The notes beneath the pieces were generated by a model that worked only from the letters and a program-made list of their open reading frames with translations, had not been told where the DNA came from and did no database searches. Shown here piece after piece: positions 37,944-46,554 of a stretch of 64,000 nucleotides of DNA. The translations under genes were made by a program, and so were the position numbers. Origin of the DNA: Streptomyces sp. NBC_01446. Its GTDB lineage: Bacteria; Actinomycetota; Actinomycetes; Streptomycetales; Streptomycetaceae. Numbering within the stretch: the first letter of the stretch is position 1; every line of letters starts with the position of its first letter. The stretch is taken from assembly GCF_026340095.1 (NCBI RefSeq), contig NZ_JAPEPO010000001.1, positions 3,006,501-3,070,500 of the forward strand, given 5' to 3'.

Positions 37944-40247
37944 TCAGCCGGTCAGGCCGCGTGGCTTGTTGCTGCCCGAGTCGGCCGGTTTCTCCGGGAC
38001 TCCGAAGGTCGGCGACGACGGATCGGTCGGGGGCGTGACGCCGCCTGACGGGTCGTCGGTCGGCGGCGTGGTCTCCGGGGTCGACTCCGGGGCGCTCGGG
38101 GTGTCCTCAGGGGTGGACTCCGGGGCGCTCGGCGTGTCCTCGGGGGTGGACTCCGGGGCGCTCGGGGTGTCCTGCGGGGTGGACGGCACCTCGATGGCCG
38201 CGCCCATGTCCGTGTCGAGGTCGAACTCGCTCGGCGAGCCCATCGCGTCGAACGTGTACGCCGCCCAGATCTCGGCCGGGAAGCCGCCGCCGTTGACGCG
38301 GCCGCCGCCTCCGGCGCCCTTCAGCGTGACGTGCGTACCGGCCTTGACCACCGTGCCGTCGGACTTCTTGATGTCCGTGGCCTGCTCGCCGAACAGGCCG
38401 ACCGAGGTGACCAGCTTCGGCGTGTAGCCCGTGAACCAGGCCGACTTGTCCTCGTCGGACGTACCGGTCTTGCCCGCGACGTCCTGGCGGGAGTTGCGCA
38501 CGGCGAAGCCCGTACCGTCGTCGACCACGCCGGTGAGCACCGAGGTGACCGAGTCGGCGGCGCCGCGGCTGATGACCTGGGTGCCGATCGGGTCGGGGAG
38601 CTCGACCGTGTGGTCCTTGTGCTCGGCGCTCTTGAGGATCGCCGGGGTGACCTTCTTGCCGTGGTTGTCGAGGGTCGCGTAGACGCCCGCCATCTCCATC
38701 GGGCTGGCGCCCATGGAGCCCAGGGTCTGCGCGGGTACGGCCTGCTGGTCCTTGACGTCCATGCCGAGCTCGCCGGCCGTCTTCATGACCTCGTCCATCC
38801 CGACGTCGACGCCCATCTGCGCGAAGACGGAGTTGATGGACTTGTTCATGGCCTTCTGGACGGTGGAGGGGCCGTAGTCGACGTCGTCCTCGTTCGGCGG
38901 GGCGAAGCCGACCTTGCTGCCGCCGTCGACGACGGGGCGCCTGCTCGTGCCGTCGTAGATCGTGTTCGCGGTGATCGGCTTGCCGGTCTGCGTCTGCGCC
39001 TGGTTCTCCAGGGCCGAGGCCAGAATGATCGGCTTGAACGTGGAGGCGGGCTGGTAGTCGCGCCGCATCGCATTGTTCGTCCAGTGCTTGGTGAGCCCCT
39101 CGCCGCCGTACATCGCGAGGACGCGGCCCGTCTTGGGGTCGACGGAGACGGCGCCGGCCTGCGCATTGGCGTCGGTCTTGCGGGACTTGGGGTTCAGCTT
39201 GCCGGTGAGCTTGGCCTTGACGGCCTTCTCCAGCTGGGCCTGCTTCTTCTTGTCGATGTTGAGCGTCATGGTCCAGCCGCCGTCGCTGACCATTTTCTCG
39301 GCGTCCTTCTCCGAGGAGCCCTGGGCGACGAGCTGCTGCTCCAGCGAGGCGTCGGCGGCCTTCACGAGATAGCCGGTCTGGCCTTCGAGGCCGGGCGCGG
39401 CCTTCGGCTTCTGCGGCACGGGGAACTTCATGCCGGCCCGCTCGCTCGCGGAGAGCCAGTGCTTCTCGACCATGTTGTCGAGCACGTAGTTCCAGCGCTG
39501 CTTCACCAGCTTCCTGCCGGTGTCGGAGGCGACGGCCCAGTCGTACTGGCTGGGGGCCTGGAGCAGCGCGGCGAGGTACGCGCCCTGCGCCACCTTCAGC
39601 TGGCTCGCGTCGACGCCGTAGTACGCCTGGGCGGCGGCCTGGATGCCCGAGGCGCCGCGGCCGTAGTAGCTGGTGTTGATGTACCCGGCGAGGATGTACT
39701 CCTTGGACTTCTGCCGGTCCACCTTCAGCGAGATGACGATTTCCTTCAGCTTGCGGCTGACCGTCTGGTCCTGCGTCAGGTAGTAGTTCTTCACGTACTG
39801 CTGCGTGATGGTCGAGCCACCCTGCTTGCCCTTGCCCGTGACGGTGTTGAGCACGCCGCGGGCGGTGCCGCGCAGGTCGACGCCCTTGTCTTCGTAGAAC
39901 GACTTGTTCTCGGCGGCGACGAAGGTGTGCTGCACGCCCGTGGGCACCTCGGAGAGGTCGACGATCTCGCGGTTCACATCGCCGGTGCGGGCCATGACCG
40001 AGCCGTTGCTGTACTTGTAGACGTTGCTCTGCTTCTTCGCGAGGGCGTTGCCCTCGGGGACGTCGATCACCAGGTACAGCACGATGAACGCGCCCATGCC
40101 GAGCAGGCACAGGCCGAGGAACGTGCCGAGGATCTTCTTCCAGGTGAAAAAGCGGCGTATACCCGTCCGCCGGGTGGACGAGCCCCCGCGCTCCGCCCGG
40201 CGCGCGCCGCCGCGCTGCCGTGCTCGTCTCTCGTCCGCTCGACCCAT
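37944..40247 (-). CDS. Class A penicillin-binding protein (bifunctional transglycosylase/transpeptidase)
   Basis: A 767-residue cell-wall synthase. A basic cytoplasmic tail precedes one membrane helix (ILGTFLGLCLLGMGAFIVLY). The GT51 domain shows AAENKSFYEDKGVD, GGSTITQQYVKNYYL and RKLKEIVISLKV. The transpeptidase domain has SxxK in PASTFKPI, SxN in KSINS and KTG in AGKTGTSDEDKSAWFTG. The C-terminal extension is a Pro/Ser/Thr/Glu-rich repeat of unit TPEDTPSAPES. ATG 40247 is used; GTG 40301 would add 18 residues. It makes and cross-links glycan strands at the outer membrane face. Confidence 0.95.
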   Translation of the reverse strand: MGRADERRARQRGGARRAERGGSSTRRTGIRRFFTWKKILGTFLGLCLLGMGAFIVLYLVIDVPEGNALAKKQSNVYKYSNGSVMARTGDVNREIVDLSEVPTGVQHTFVAAENKSFYEDKGVDLRGTARGVLNTVTGKGKQGGSTITQQYVKNYYLTQDQTVSRKLKEIVISLKVDRQKSKEYILAGYINTSYYGRGASGIQAAAQAYYGVDASQLKVAQGAYLAALLQAPSQYDWAVASDTGRKLVKQRWNYVLDNMVEKHWLSASERAGMKFPVPQKPKAAPGLEGQTGYLVKAADASLEQQLVAQGSSEKDAEKMVSDGGWTMTLNIDKKKQAQLEKAVKAKLTGKLNPKSRKTDANAQAGAVSVDPKTGRVLAMYGGEGLTKHWTNNAMRRDYQPASTFKPIILASALENQAQTQTGKPITANTIYDGTSRRPVVDGGSKVGFAPPNEDDVDYGPSTVQKAMNKSINSVFAQMGVDVGMDEVMKTAGELGMDVKDQQAVPAQTLGSMGASPMEMAGVYATLDNHGKKVTPAILKSAEHKDHTVELPDPIGTQVISRGAADSVTSVLTGVVDDGTGFAVRNSRQDVAGKTGTSDEDKSAWFTGYTPKLVTSVGLFGEQATDIKKSDGTVVKAGTHVTLKGAGGGGRVNGGGFPAEIWAAYTFDAMGSPSEFDLDTDMGAAIEVPSTPQDTPSAPESTPEDTPSAPESTPEDTPSAPESTPETTPPTDDPSGGVTPPTDPSSPTFGVPEKPADSGSNKPRGLTG
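38083..38181 (-). repeat. Three 33-bp tandem repeats in the PBP tail
   Basis: Units start at 38083, 38116 and 38149, with a partial fourth at 38182. Each encodes an 11-residue Pro/Ser/Thr/Glu-rich repeat in the extracellular tail of the penicillin-binding protein. The period is a multiple of three, so copy-number changes stay in frame. Confidence 0.92.
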
Positions 40248-40536
40248 GGCTCCCGGTACTCCGCTTCTCGTCGCTGACACGTCCGCGCGCACAGTGCGCA
40301 CTTCACACTCATCGGTGCTGAATCAGCTCATGAAGCTAACACCGCACCTAAGGGCAAAAGGATGCCGATCCGGGCATTTCCGGACGTGACAATCAGCACC
40401 TGCCCCATGGGAACCGACGAGCGAGGGGCTCGGATGGTTGCGTGATTCTCGATCGTGTGAACCGGATCGCACCAGACGGTACGGGTTCGCGCGTCCTACG
40501 ATGATGACCTCGGCACCAGTCCATGGGAGGCGCGAG

Positions 40537-41172
40537 ATGACCGCAGCACCTGTCGAGCACACGTGCCCCGAGCCCCAGTCGGCCCCTCGTCCGCTGACGC
40601 TGCTCGAGCAGGCCGACAAGCTCACGGATCAGCTTCCTGGCTATCGGGTCGAGATCCTCGGAGGCGTGCTCACTGTGACCCCACCCCCTGACGGCGCCCA
40701 CGCGAGGGCCCTGTCCCGCCTCAGGCGGCCGTTCGCCGGGGCCGGCCTGGACGGCGGCGAGACAGAGCTCCTTGAAGGCGTCGGCCTGTGGCTGCCGGAC
40801 GGCCCCGAGGACTTCGCCGTTCCGGACCTCTGCGTCATCGACGCGGACTTCGAGGATCATCTGGTCGACCACAACTGCTATGACCCGGTGTCCTTCCGCC
40901 TCGTCCTCGAGGTGACCTCCGGCAACTACCACAACGACCTCCAGACCAAGGTCGTCGCCTACGGCAACGCGAAGGTCCCGGTCTACGTGATCGTCGACCG
41001 CAAGCACAACCGCCTGCACGTCCTGACCGAGCCCATCGAGAACGGATACGGCAGCCACCGCCTCCACGCTCCCGGCCAGCAGGTCACGCTCCCGGAATCC
41101 CTCGGCGCCGAGGTCACGCTCGACGTGACCGAGGTCCTCTCGGCGGCCGCCACGGTCACGCCACAGCACTGA
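40537..41172 (+). CDS. Uma2-family (DUF820) putative restriction-endonuclease-fold protein
   Basis: A 211-residue protein of the PD-(D/E)XK superfamily. The core motif is seen as [12 protein letters not shown], then [19 protein letters not shown] with E and K of the active site, and [24 protein letters not shown] 40537 follows GGGAGG at seven bases. Uma2 proteins are abundant, often mobile and functionally obscure in Streptomyces and cyanobacteria. Its stop codon lies directly against a truncated SPFH-domain gene, suggesting a rearrangement here. Confidence 0.9.
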   Translation: MTAAPVEHTCPEPQSAPRPLTLLEQADKLTDQLPGYRVEILGGVLTVTPPPDGAHARALSRLRRPFAGAGLDGGETELLEGVGLWLPDGPEDFAVPDLCVIDADFEDHLVDHNCYDPVSFRLVLEVTSGNYHNDLQTKVVAYGNAKVPVYVIVDRKHNRLHVLTEPIENGYGSHRLHAPGQQVTLPESLGAEVTLDVTEVLSAAATVTPQH

Positions 41173-41173
41173 G

Positions 41174-41416
41174 GGCCCCGAGATCGCCTCGGCCATGCTC
41201 CAGCGTCAGCAGGCGGGCGCCGTGGTCGCGGCGCGGCGGCTCATCGTGGACGGCGCGGTCAGCATGGTCGAGGACGCGCTCGCCCGGATCACGGAGCAGG
41301 ACTTCGTGGCCCTCGACGAGGAGCGCAAGGCGGCCATGGTCAGCAATCTGCTCGTGGTCCTGTGCGGCGACCGCGCCGCCCAGCCGGTCCTGAACACGGG
41401 AACGCTCTACCAATAA
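41174..41416 (+). pseudogene. 3' remnant of an SPFH/band-7 domain protein gene
   Basis: The frame encodes [20 protein letters not shown] and continues through [28 protein letters not shown] and NTGTLYQ to a TAA stop at 41414-41416. This is the characteristic C-terminus of Streptomyces SPFH-domain proteins. About the last 80 codons remain, while the SPFH domain itself is missing. The remnant begins two bases after the Uma2 stop with no ribosome site. A 73-codon frame from ATG 41195 could be translated but would lack any known domain. Confidence 0.8.
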
Positions 41417-41692
41417 GCCCCTGACGAGGCGCACGAGGCGCACGAGGAACCCCCACAGGGGCCCGCACGCCGGTCGCGGCCACAGCGCAAGCAGGTACTG
41501 CTGCGGCTCGACCCGCTCGTGTACGACGCGCTCGCGCGGTGGGCAGGGGACGACCTGCGCTCGACGAACGCGCAGATCGAGTTCCTGCTGCGGCGCGCTC
41601 TCGCGGAGGCCGGGCGGCTGCCCGGCTCGGCGGGGCCGCTGCCGCGGCGGGGGCGGCCGCCCAAGGGATCCACGGGGGGCGAGGCGGAGTGA
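41417..41692 (+). pseudogene. Decayed small ribbon-helix-helix-like gene downstream of the SPFH remnant
   Basis: The frame directly after the SPFH stop encodes a basic linker, then RKQVLLRLDPLVYDALARW, followed by TNAQIEFLLRRALAEAGRLP and a Pro/Arg-rich end, stopping at 41690-41692. A strand-helix-helix pattern suggests a ribbon-helix-helix-type protein, which commonly follows the SPFH gene. No ATG, GTG or TTG precedes the conserved strand; the first in-frame GTG is at 41519, inside it. The gene therefore seems unable to make a full product. A GAGGCGCAC direct repeat lies in its first codons. Confidence 0.6.
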
Positions 41693-41724
41693 ACGGTCCG
41701 GGGCACGCGCCCCGGACCGTTCAC
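41689..41724 (+). terminator. Hairpin terminator after the SPFH-operon remnant
   Basis: A perfect 16-bp stem (GTGAACGGTCCGGGGC / GCCCCGGACCGTTCAC) with loop ACGC, starting inside the last codons of the small remnant frame. The intact terminator shows the ancestral operon end was kept. Confidence 0.88.
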
Positions 41725-41765
41725 GCTTTCCCCCGAAGTCCTCCCGGAACCCCACGCCCGACCAG

Positions 41766-41797
41766 CTATACACACTACGTATACCCGCTATGTATAG
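41766..41797. promoter_or_regulatory. PadR-type operator overlapping the padR promoter
   Basis: CTATACA (41766-41772) and TGTATAG (41791-41797) form an exact inverted repeat. A central GTATA (41779-41783) gives three TATAC/GTATA elements at a regular 12-bp spacing. It ends nine bases before the padR start and is one of the AT-richest stretches in the window, which fits autoregulation. Confidence 0.6.
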
Positions 41798-41805
41798 TGG
41801 CCGCC

Positions 41806-42333
41806 ATGTCCATCGGTCACACCCTTCTGGGACTTCTCGAGTCGGGCCCACGGCACGGCTACGACCTCAAGCGCACCTTCGACGCCACCTTCGGGCACGA
41901 CAAGCCGCTGCACTACGGACAGGTCTACTCGACCATGTCCCGGCTCCTGAAGAACGGCCTGGTCGAGGTCGACGGGATCGAGGCCGGCGGCGGCCCGGAA
42001 CGCAAGCGCTACGCCATCACCGACGCCGGCATCACCGATGTCCAGCGCTGGCTCGCCACCCCCGAGGCGCCCGAGCCCTACCTCCAGTCCGTCCTCTACA
42101 CCAAGGTCGTCCTCGCGCTGCTCACCGAGCGCGACGCCGCCACGGTCCTGGACACCCAGCGCGCCGAGCACCTGCGCATGATGCGCATCCTCACCGACCG
42201 CAAGCGCAAGGGCGACCTCGCCGACCAGCTCATCTGCGACCACGCCCTGTTCCACCTCGAAGCGGACCTGCGCTGGCTCGAACTCACCGCCGCCCGCCTG
42301 GACAAGCTCGCCGCGGAGGTGCGCAAGCCATGA
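41806..42333 (+). CDS. PadR-family transcriptional regulator
   Basis: A 175-residue regulator. The winged-helix PadR signature is HTLLGLLESGPRHGYDLKR, then QVYSTMSRLLKNGLVEVD, followed by the C-terminal dimerisation helices (Vir_act_alpha_C-like). ATG 41806 starts the conserved domain; the longer open frame upstream is a shadow of the remnant region. Its stop overlaps the ABC ATPase start (ATGA). PadR proteins usually repress a linked exporter and are released by the exported compound. Confidence 0.93.
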   Translation: MSIGHTLLGLLESGPRHGYDLKRTFDATFGHDKPLHYGQVYSTMSRLLKNGLVEVDGIEAGGGPERKRYAITDAGITDVQRWLATPEAPEPYLQSVLYTKVVLALLTERDAATVLDTQRAEHLRMMRILTDRKRKGDLADQLICDHALFHLEADLRWLELTAARLDKLAAEVRKP

Positions 42334-43016
42334 CCCCCGCCGGCTCCCTCCTGACCGCCCACGGTCTCCACAAGACCTACGGCGCCACCAAGGCCCTCGA
42401 CGGCGCCGAGTTCTCCGTCCATCCCGGCGAGGTCGTCGCCGTCATGGGCCCCTCCGGCTCCGGCAAGTCGACCCTCCTGCACTGCCTCGCCGGCATCGTC
42501 ACCCCCGACGAAGGCGACATCACCTACGCGGGACAGAACCTCGCCGCCCTGTCCGACGCCGCCCGCAGCGCCCTGCGCCGCAGCGACTTCGGCTTCGTCT
42601 TCCAGTTCGGCCAGCTCGTCCCCGAACTCACCTGCCTCGAGAACGTCGCCCTGCCCCTGCGCCTCAACGGCGCCAAGCGCAAGGCCGCCGAGGCCACCGC
42701 CCGAGCCTGGATGGAGCGCCTCGAGGTCGATGACCTCACCGGCCAGCGCCCCGGCGAGGTCTCCGGCGGCCAGGGCCAGCGCGTCGCCGTCGCCCGCGCC
42801 CTGGCCACCGGCCCCCGCGTCCTGTTCGCCGACGAACCCACCGGCGCCCTCGACTCTCTCAACGGCGAGCGCGTCATGGAGCTGCTCACCGAAGCCGCCC
42901 GCTCCACCCACGCCGCCGTCGTCCTCGTCACCCACGAAGCCCGCGTCGCCGCCTACTCGGACCGCGAGATCATCGTCCGCGACGGCAGGTCCCGCGACAT
43001 GGAGCGCATCGCATGA
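42330..43016 (+). CDS. ABC transporter ATP-binding protein (MacB/LolD type)
   Basis: A 228-residue ATPase. Walker A is GPSGSGKSTLLHCLAG, the Q-loop is FVFQFGQLVPELT, the signature is SGGQGQRVAVARALA with Walker B VLFADEPTGALDS and switch His in LVTHEARVAAYSD. The ALDS/GALD pattern is typical of the LolD/MacB/FtsE group that works with FtsX-like permeases. It is translationally coupled to padR upstream and to the permease downstream through ATGA overlaps. Confidence 0.95.
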   Translation: MTPAGSLLTAHGLHKTYGATKALDGAEFSVHPGEVVAVMGPSGSGKSTLLHCLAGIVTPDEGDITYAGQNLAALSDAARSALRRSDFGFVFQFGQLVPELTCLENVALPLRLNGAKRKAAEATARAWMERLEVDDLTGQRPGEVSGGQGQRVAVARALATGPRVLFADEPTGALDSLNGERVMELLTEAARSTHAAVVLVTHEARVAAYSDREIIVRDGRSRDMERIA

Positions 43017-45418
43017 GCGTGACGCGTACGAAGCCGCAGCCCGCGCCCGCGGTCACGGCGGAGGCCTCCGCGCCCACCGGCGTGCGCGCCTGGCTCCGCG
43101 ATCTGGGCATGGGGATGCGCTTCGCGGCCGGCGGCGGGCGCGAGGGCTGGGTCCGCACGATCCTCACCGCCGTGGGCGTGGGACTCGGCGTCGCGCTGCT
43201 GCTCGGCGCCGCGTCCGTGCCGTATCTGACCGAGCACCGCAGCGACCGCTCCTCGGCGCGCGAGGCCGCGGACCGGATGACCCTGGCGGGCAAGATCAAG
43301 CGGTCCGACACGACCGTGCTGATGCGGGACACGTTCACGACGTTCCGCGACCGCTCGCTGGAGGGCAGGTTCGTACGCGCCGAGGGCGGCCGGCCCGTCC
43401 TGCCGCCCGGCCTCGGCAAGCTGCCCGGCGACCACGAGATGGTGGTCTCGCCCGCGCTGCGCGATCTCCTCGACGACCCCGGCGCGAGGCTCCTCAAGGA
43501 GCGCTTCCGCGACTACCGCGTCACCGGAACGATCGCCGACGCCGGCCTGGTCTCCCCGCGGGAGCTCTTCTACTACGCGGGATCCGACGCCCTCACGACC
43601 CGCGACGGCGGCTACCGGGCGGCGAGGTTCGGCTCCGACATGTCGGAGCCGCTGAACGCGCTCCTGATGGTGCTCGTCGTACTGATCTGCGTCGTGCTGC
43701 TCACGCCCGTGGCCGTGTTCATCGGTACGGCGGTGCGGTTCGGCGGCGACCGCCGCGACCGGCGCCTGGCCGCGCTGCGTCTGGTCGGCGCGGACACCAG
43801 GGCGGTGCGGCGGATCGCGGCGGGCGAGTCCCTGTTCGGGGCGCTGCTCGGCCTGGCCGTCGGCGCCGTGTTCTTCCTCGCCGTACGGCAACTGGTCGCC
43901 GTGGTCGACCTCGACAAGGTCAGCGCGTTCCCGTCCGACGTGCGGCCGGTGCCGGTGCTCGCCGCGCTGATCGTCGTGGCCGTGCCGCTCTCGGCGGTTC
44001 TCGTCACCGTCCTCTCGCTGCGCTCGGTGGCCATCGAGCCGCTCGGTGTCGTGCGCGGCGGCGTGCCGCGCAGGCGGCGCCTGTGGTGGCGGCTGCTCCT
44101 GCCCGTCGCGGGCATCGGGGTCCTCCTGGCCATCGGCCGGGTCAGCAGTACCGACCAGGACATCAACGCGTACGCCATCGCCACCGGCGCGACCCTGGCC
44201 CTGGTCGGCCTGAGCACGCTGCTTCCCTGGCTGCTCGAATCGGTCGTGGCCCGGCTGCGCGGTGGCCCGGTGCCGTGGCAACTGGCCACGCGGCGGCTCC
44301 AGTTGAGCAGCGGCACCGCGGCCCGCGCGGTCAGCGGCATCACCATCGCGGTGGCCGGCGCGATCGCCCTGCAGATGATGTTCGCGTCGATGCACGACGA
44401 CTTCAACCGGGCGACCGGCCAGGACCCTCATCGCGCCCAGCTGACCGTGAGTTCCCTGGTCGGCGACGGCAGGCTCGCGCAGCGGATGATCGACGACTTC
44501 CGTGCCACGAAGGGCGTCCAGAGCGTCATCGGCACCGTGTCGACGTACGCCACGCGCCCCGGCCCGGTCCCGGAGGGCGAGATCCAGCCCACGACGACGA
44601 TCAGCGTCGGCACCTGCGCGACCCTGCGCGAGCTGGCCCGCGTCGGCAGCTGCCGCGACGGCGACACGTTCGTCTCGCACACCGGGGACCGGAAGATGAA
44701 CGACTGGGTCGACGAGTCGGCGCGCCCGGGCAAACCCGTCGACGTAGGGCCCGGCGACGGCAGGAAGTCGAGCCAGATCCTGTGGACGCTGCCCGCGGAC
44801 GCCCGCACGGTCCGGGCGCGGCCCAGCCCGACGGGCGACAAGGTCGACGGCATCCTCGCCACCCCCGGCGCGATCGACAGCGCGAAGCTGACCGAGGCCA
44901 CGACCACCGCCATGGTGCAGATCGACCCGAAGGTGCCGGACGCCGAGGAGTACACGCGCAACACCGCGGCCCATATCGATCCGATGCTCGACGTGATGTC
45001 GATCAAGGCGGCCAACCGCGACAAGCAGTACGCGAGCATCGCGCGGGGGCTGCAGATCGGCGCGGCCGCGACGATGGCCCTGATCGCGGCGTCCATGCTG
45101 GTCTCCACGCTGGAGCAACTGCGGGAGCGCAAGCGGCTGTTGGCGGCCCTGACCGCGTTCGGCACACGGCGCCGTTCGATGGCCTGGTCGGTCCTGTGGC
45201 AGACGGCGATCCCGGTCGCCCTCGGCCTCGGCCTGGCGATCGGGGGCGGGCTCGGCCTGGGCTACGTCATGACCCGCATGATCGACAAGCAGGTCACCGA
45301 CTGGTGGGTGTTCGCGCCCCTGGCGGCGGGCGGCGCCGCGCTCGTCGCGGTGGTGACGCTCCTCAGCCTGCCACCGCTGTGGCGCATGATGCGGCCCGAC
45401 GGCCTGCGCACCGAGTAA
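43013..45418 (+). CDS. ABC transporter permease with two FtsX domains
   Basis: An 801-residue membrane protein. TM1 lies near residues 45-65. A first FtsX core (about 215-400) has three helices (LLMVLVVLICVVLLTPVAVF and others). A second TM group lies at about 390-460, followed by a large extracytoplasmic region (about 465-675). The C-terminal FtsX core contains MALIAASMLVSTLEQLRERK. The layout matches MacB/BceB-like exporters of drugs or antimicrobial peptides, or lipoprotein-release systems. It is the third gene of the padR unit. Substrate unknown. Confidence 0.92.
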   Translation: MSVTRTKPQPAPAVTAEASAPTGVRAWLRDLGMGMRFAAGGGREGWVRTILTAVGVGLGVALLLGAASVPYLTEHRSDRSSAREAADRMTLAGKIKRSDTTVLMRDTFTTFRDRSLEGRFVRAEGGRPVLPPGLGKLPGDHEMVVSPALRDLLDDPGARLLKERFRDYRVTGTIADAGLVSPRELFYYAGSDALTTRDGGYRAARFGSDMSEPLNALLMVLVVLICVVLLTPVAVFIGTAVRFGGDRRDRRLAALRLVGADTRAVRRIAAGESLFGALLGLAVGAVFFLAVRQLVAVVDLDKVSAFPSDVRPVPVLAALIVVAVPLSAVLVTVLSLRSVAIEPLGVVRGGVPRRRRLWWRLLLPVAGIGVLLAIGRVSSTDQDINAYAIATGATLALVGLSTLLPWLLESVVARLRGGPVPWQLATRRLQLSSGTAARAVSGITIAVAGAIALQMMFASMHDDFNRATGQDPHRAQLTVSSLVGDGRLAQRMIDDFRATKGVQSVIGTVSTYATRPGPVPEGEIQPTTTISVGTCATLRELARVGSCRDGDTFVSHTGDRKMNDWVDESARPGKPVDVGPGDGRKSSQILWTLPADARTVRARPSPTGDKVDGILATPGAIDSAKLTEATTTAMVQIDPKVPDAEEYTRNTAAHIDPMLDVMSIKAANRDKQYASIARGLQIGAAATMALIAASMLVSTLEQLRERKRLLAALTAFGTRRRSMAWSVLWQTAIPVALGLGLAIGGGLGLGYVMTRMIDKQVTDWWVFAPLAAGGAALVAVVTLLSLPPLWRMMRPDGLRTE

Positions 45419-45456
45419 CACGCCCTGCCAGTACGGGAGTTATCGCGCCCCCGAGG

Positions 45457-46392
45457 TCACAGCACCCGTACCGGCAGCGGCCGCACCGCCACACGCAGGG
45501 CCGCGGCCAGCTCCTCGTACTCCGCGCTGCGCGCGGCGCCCGTCCGCATGGCGAGGGCGATGCGGCGGGTCGGCGCCGGGTCCTCGAAGAACCCGGTGAG
45601 CAACTGGCTGCTGCGGCTGGTCTCCACGGCGAGCGCGGTGCGCGGCAGCAGCGTCACGCCGAGCCCGCCCGCGACGAGCTGGACCAGCGTGGACAGGCCG
45701 GCGGCCGTCGTGGTCACCGGGGCGTCCGCGCGGCCGGCCTCGCGACAGATGTCGAGCGCCTGGTCGCGCAGGCAGTGCCCCTCGTCGAGCAGCAGGAGCC
45801 GCAGCTCGCGCAGCGCCTCGCGCGGGATGCCCTCCCGGCCCCCGAGCCAGTGGTCGAGCGGCGTGACGAGCACGAAGTCCTCGTCGAACAGGGGCAGTTC
45901 GGTGACGCCGGGCATGCCGAGCGGCACGGCGAGCAGCAGCAGATCGAGCCGCCCGGCCGCGAGCCCTTCCAGCAGGGACGACGTCTGCTCCTCGTGGACC
46001 TGGAGGTCCAGGTCCGGGTACTTCTCGTGGACGAGGCGCAGGACCGCCGGCAGGAGGTAGGGCGCCACGGTGGGGATGACGCCGAGCCGGAGCGCTCCCG
46101 TGAACGGCGCCCGCACCGCCTCGGCCTCCTCCATCAGCGCGCCCACCTCGTCGAGCACGGCCTTCGCGCGCACCGCGAGACGCTCACCCGCGGGCGAGAG
46201 CAGCACCTTGCGGGTCGTGCGTTCGAGCAGGGTCACGCCGAGGGACTCCTCCAGGGCGGACACGGCGCCGGAGAGCGCGGGCTGGCTCATGCCGATCGCA
46301 GCGGCCGCGTCCCGGAAGTGCAGATGCTCCGCGACGGCGGCGAAGGCCCGCAACTGCGCGAGGCTCGGCTGTCGCCGCTTGATGCCGGCCAC
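45457..46392 (-). CDS. oxyR: LysR-type peroxide regulator OxyR
   Basis: A 311-residue LysR protein. The HTH is LRAFAAVAEHLHFRDAAAAI, then GMSQPALSGAVSALEESLG. The regulatory domain contains the redox cysteines in LLLDEGHCLRDQALDICREA. Divergent from ahpCD, the standard actinobacterial arrangement. The start is placed at GTG 46392, six bases after AAAGGGGA; the GTG at 46398 touches that site. When oxidised by peroxide it activates ahpCD and itself. Confidence 0.94.
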   Translation of the reverse strand: MAGIKRRQPSLAQLRAFAAVAEHLHFRDAAAAIGMSQPALSGAVSALEESLGVTLLERTTRKVLLSPAGERLAVRAKAVLDEVGALMEEAEAVRAPFTGALRLGVIPTVAPYLLPAVLRLVHEKYPDLDLQVHEEQTSSLLEGLAAGRLDLLLLAVPLGMPGVTELPLFDEDFVLVTPLDHWLGGREGIPREALRELRLLLLDEGHCLRDQALDICREAGRADAPVTTTAAGLSTLVQLVAGGLGVTLLPRTALAVETSRSSQLLTGFFEDPAPTRRIALAMRTGAARSAEYEELAAALRVAVRPLPVRVL

Positions 46393-46420
46393 GGTCACTC
46401 CCCTTTACCTACGGCTACTG

Positions 46421-46457
46421 ATAGCTGGTTCCGATCAACACAACCGAGTCTAGCTAT
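46421..46457. promoter_or_regulatory. Probable OxyR binding region between oxyR and ahpC
   Basis: ATAGCT (46421-46426) and AGCTAT (46452-46457) are inverted and match the ATAG/CTAT half-site pattern of OxyR operators. They lie in the divergent oxyR-ahpC region. The half-site spacing is larger than in the E. coli consensus, so extra half sites are expected in between. Confidence 0.5.
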
Positions 46458-46554
46458 TTCCGTAATCAATGCACCCTGTGCCACGATCGTGGCCAGTCCA
46501 ACCCCCTTGGAAAGCCCCCCAAAAAGGGCCCCTCCATGCTGCAAGGAGTAGTGC

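Noticed and set aside
41539..41805. N-terminal extension of the PadR protein
   Set aside because: The frame is open but the sequence is a shadow of the remnant RHH-like gene and the terminator. The operator and ATG 41806 define the true start.
42730..46551. 1273-codon plus-strand frame crossing the ABC genes and oxyR
   Set aside because: Arg/Pro/Ala-rich shadow that runs across genes on both strands. The real frames show Walker motifs, FtsX helices and a LysR domain.
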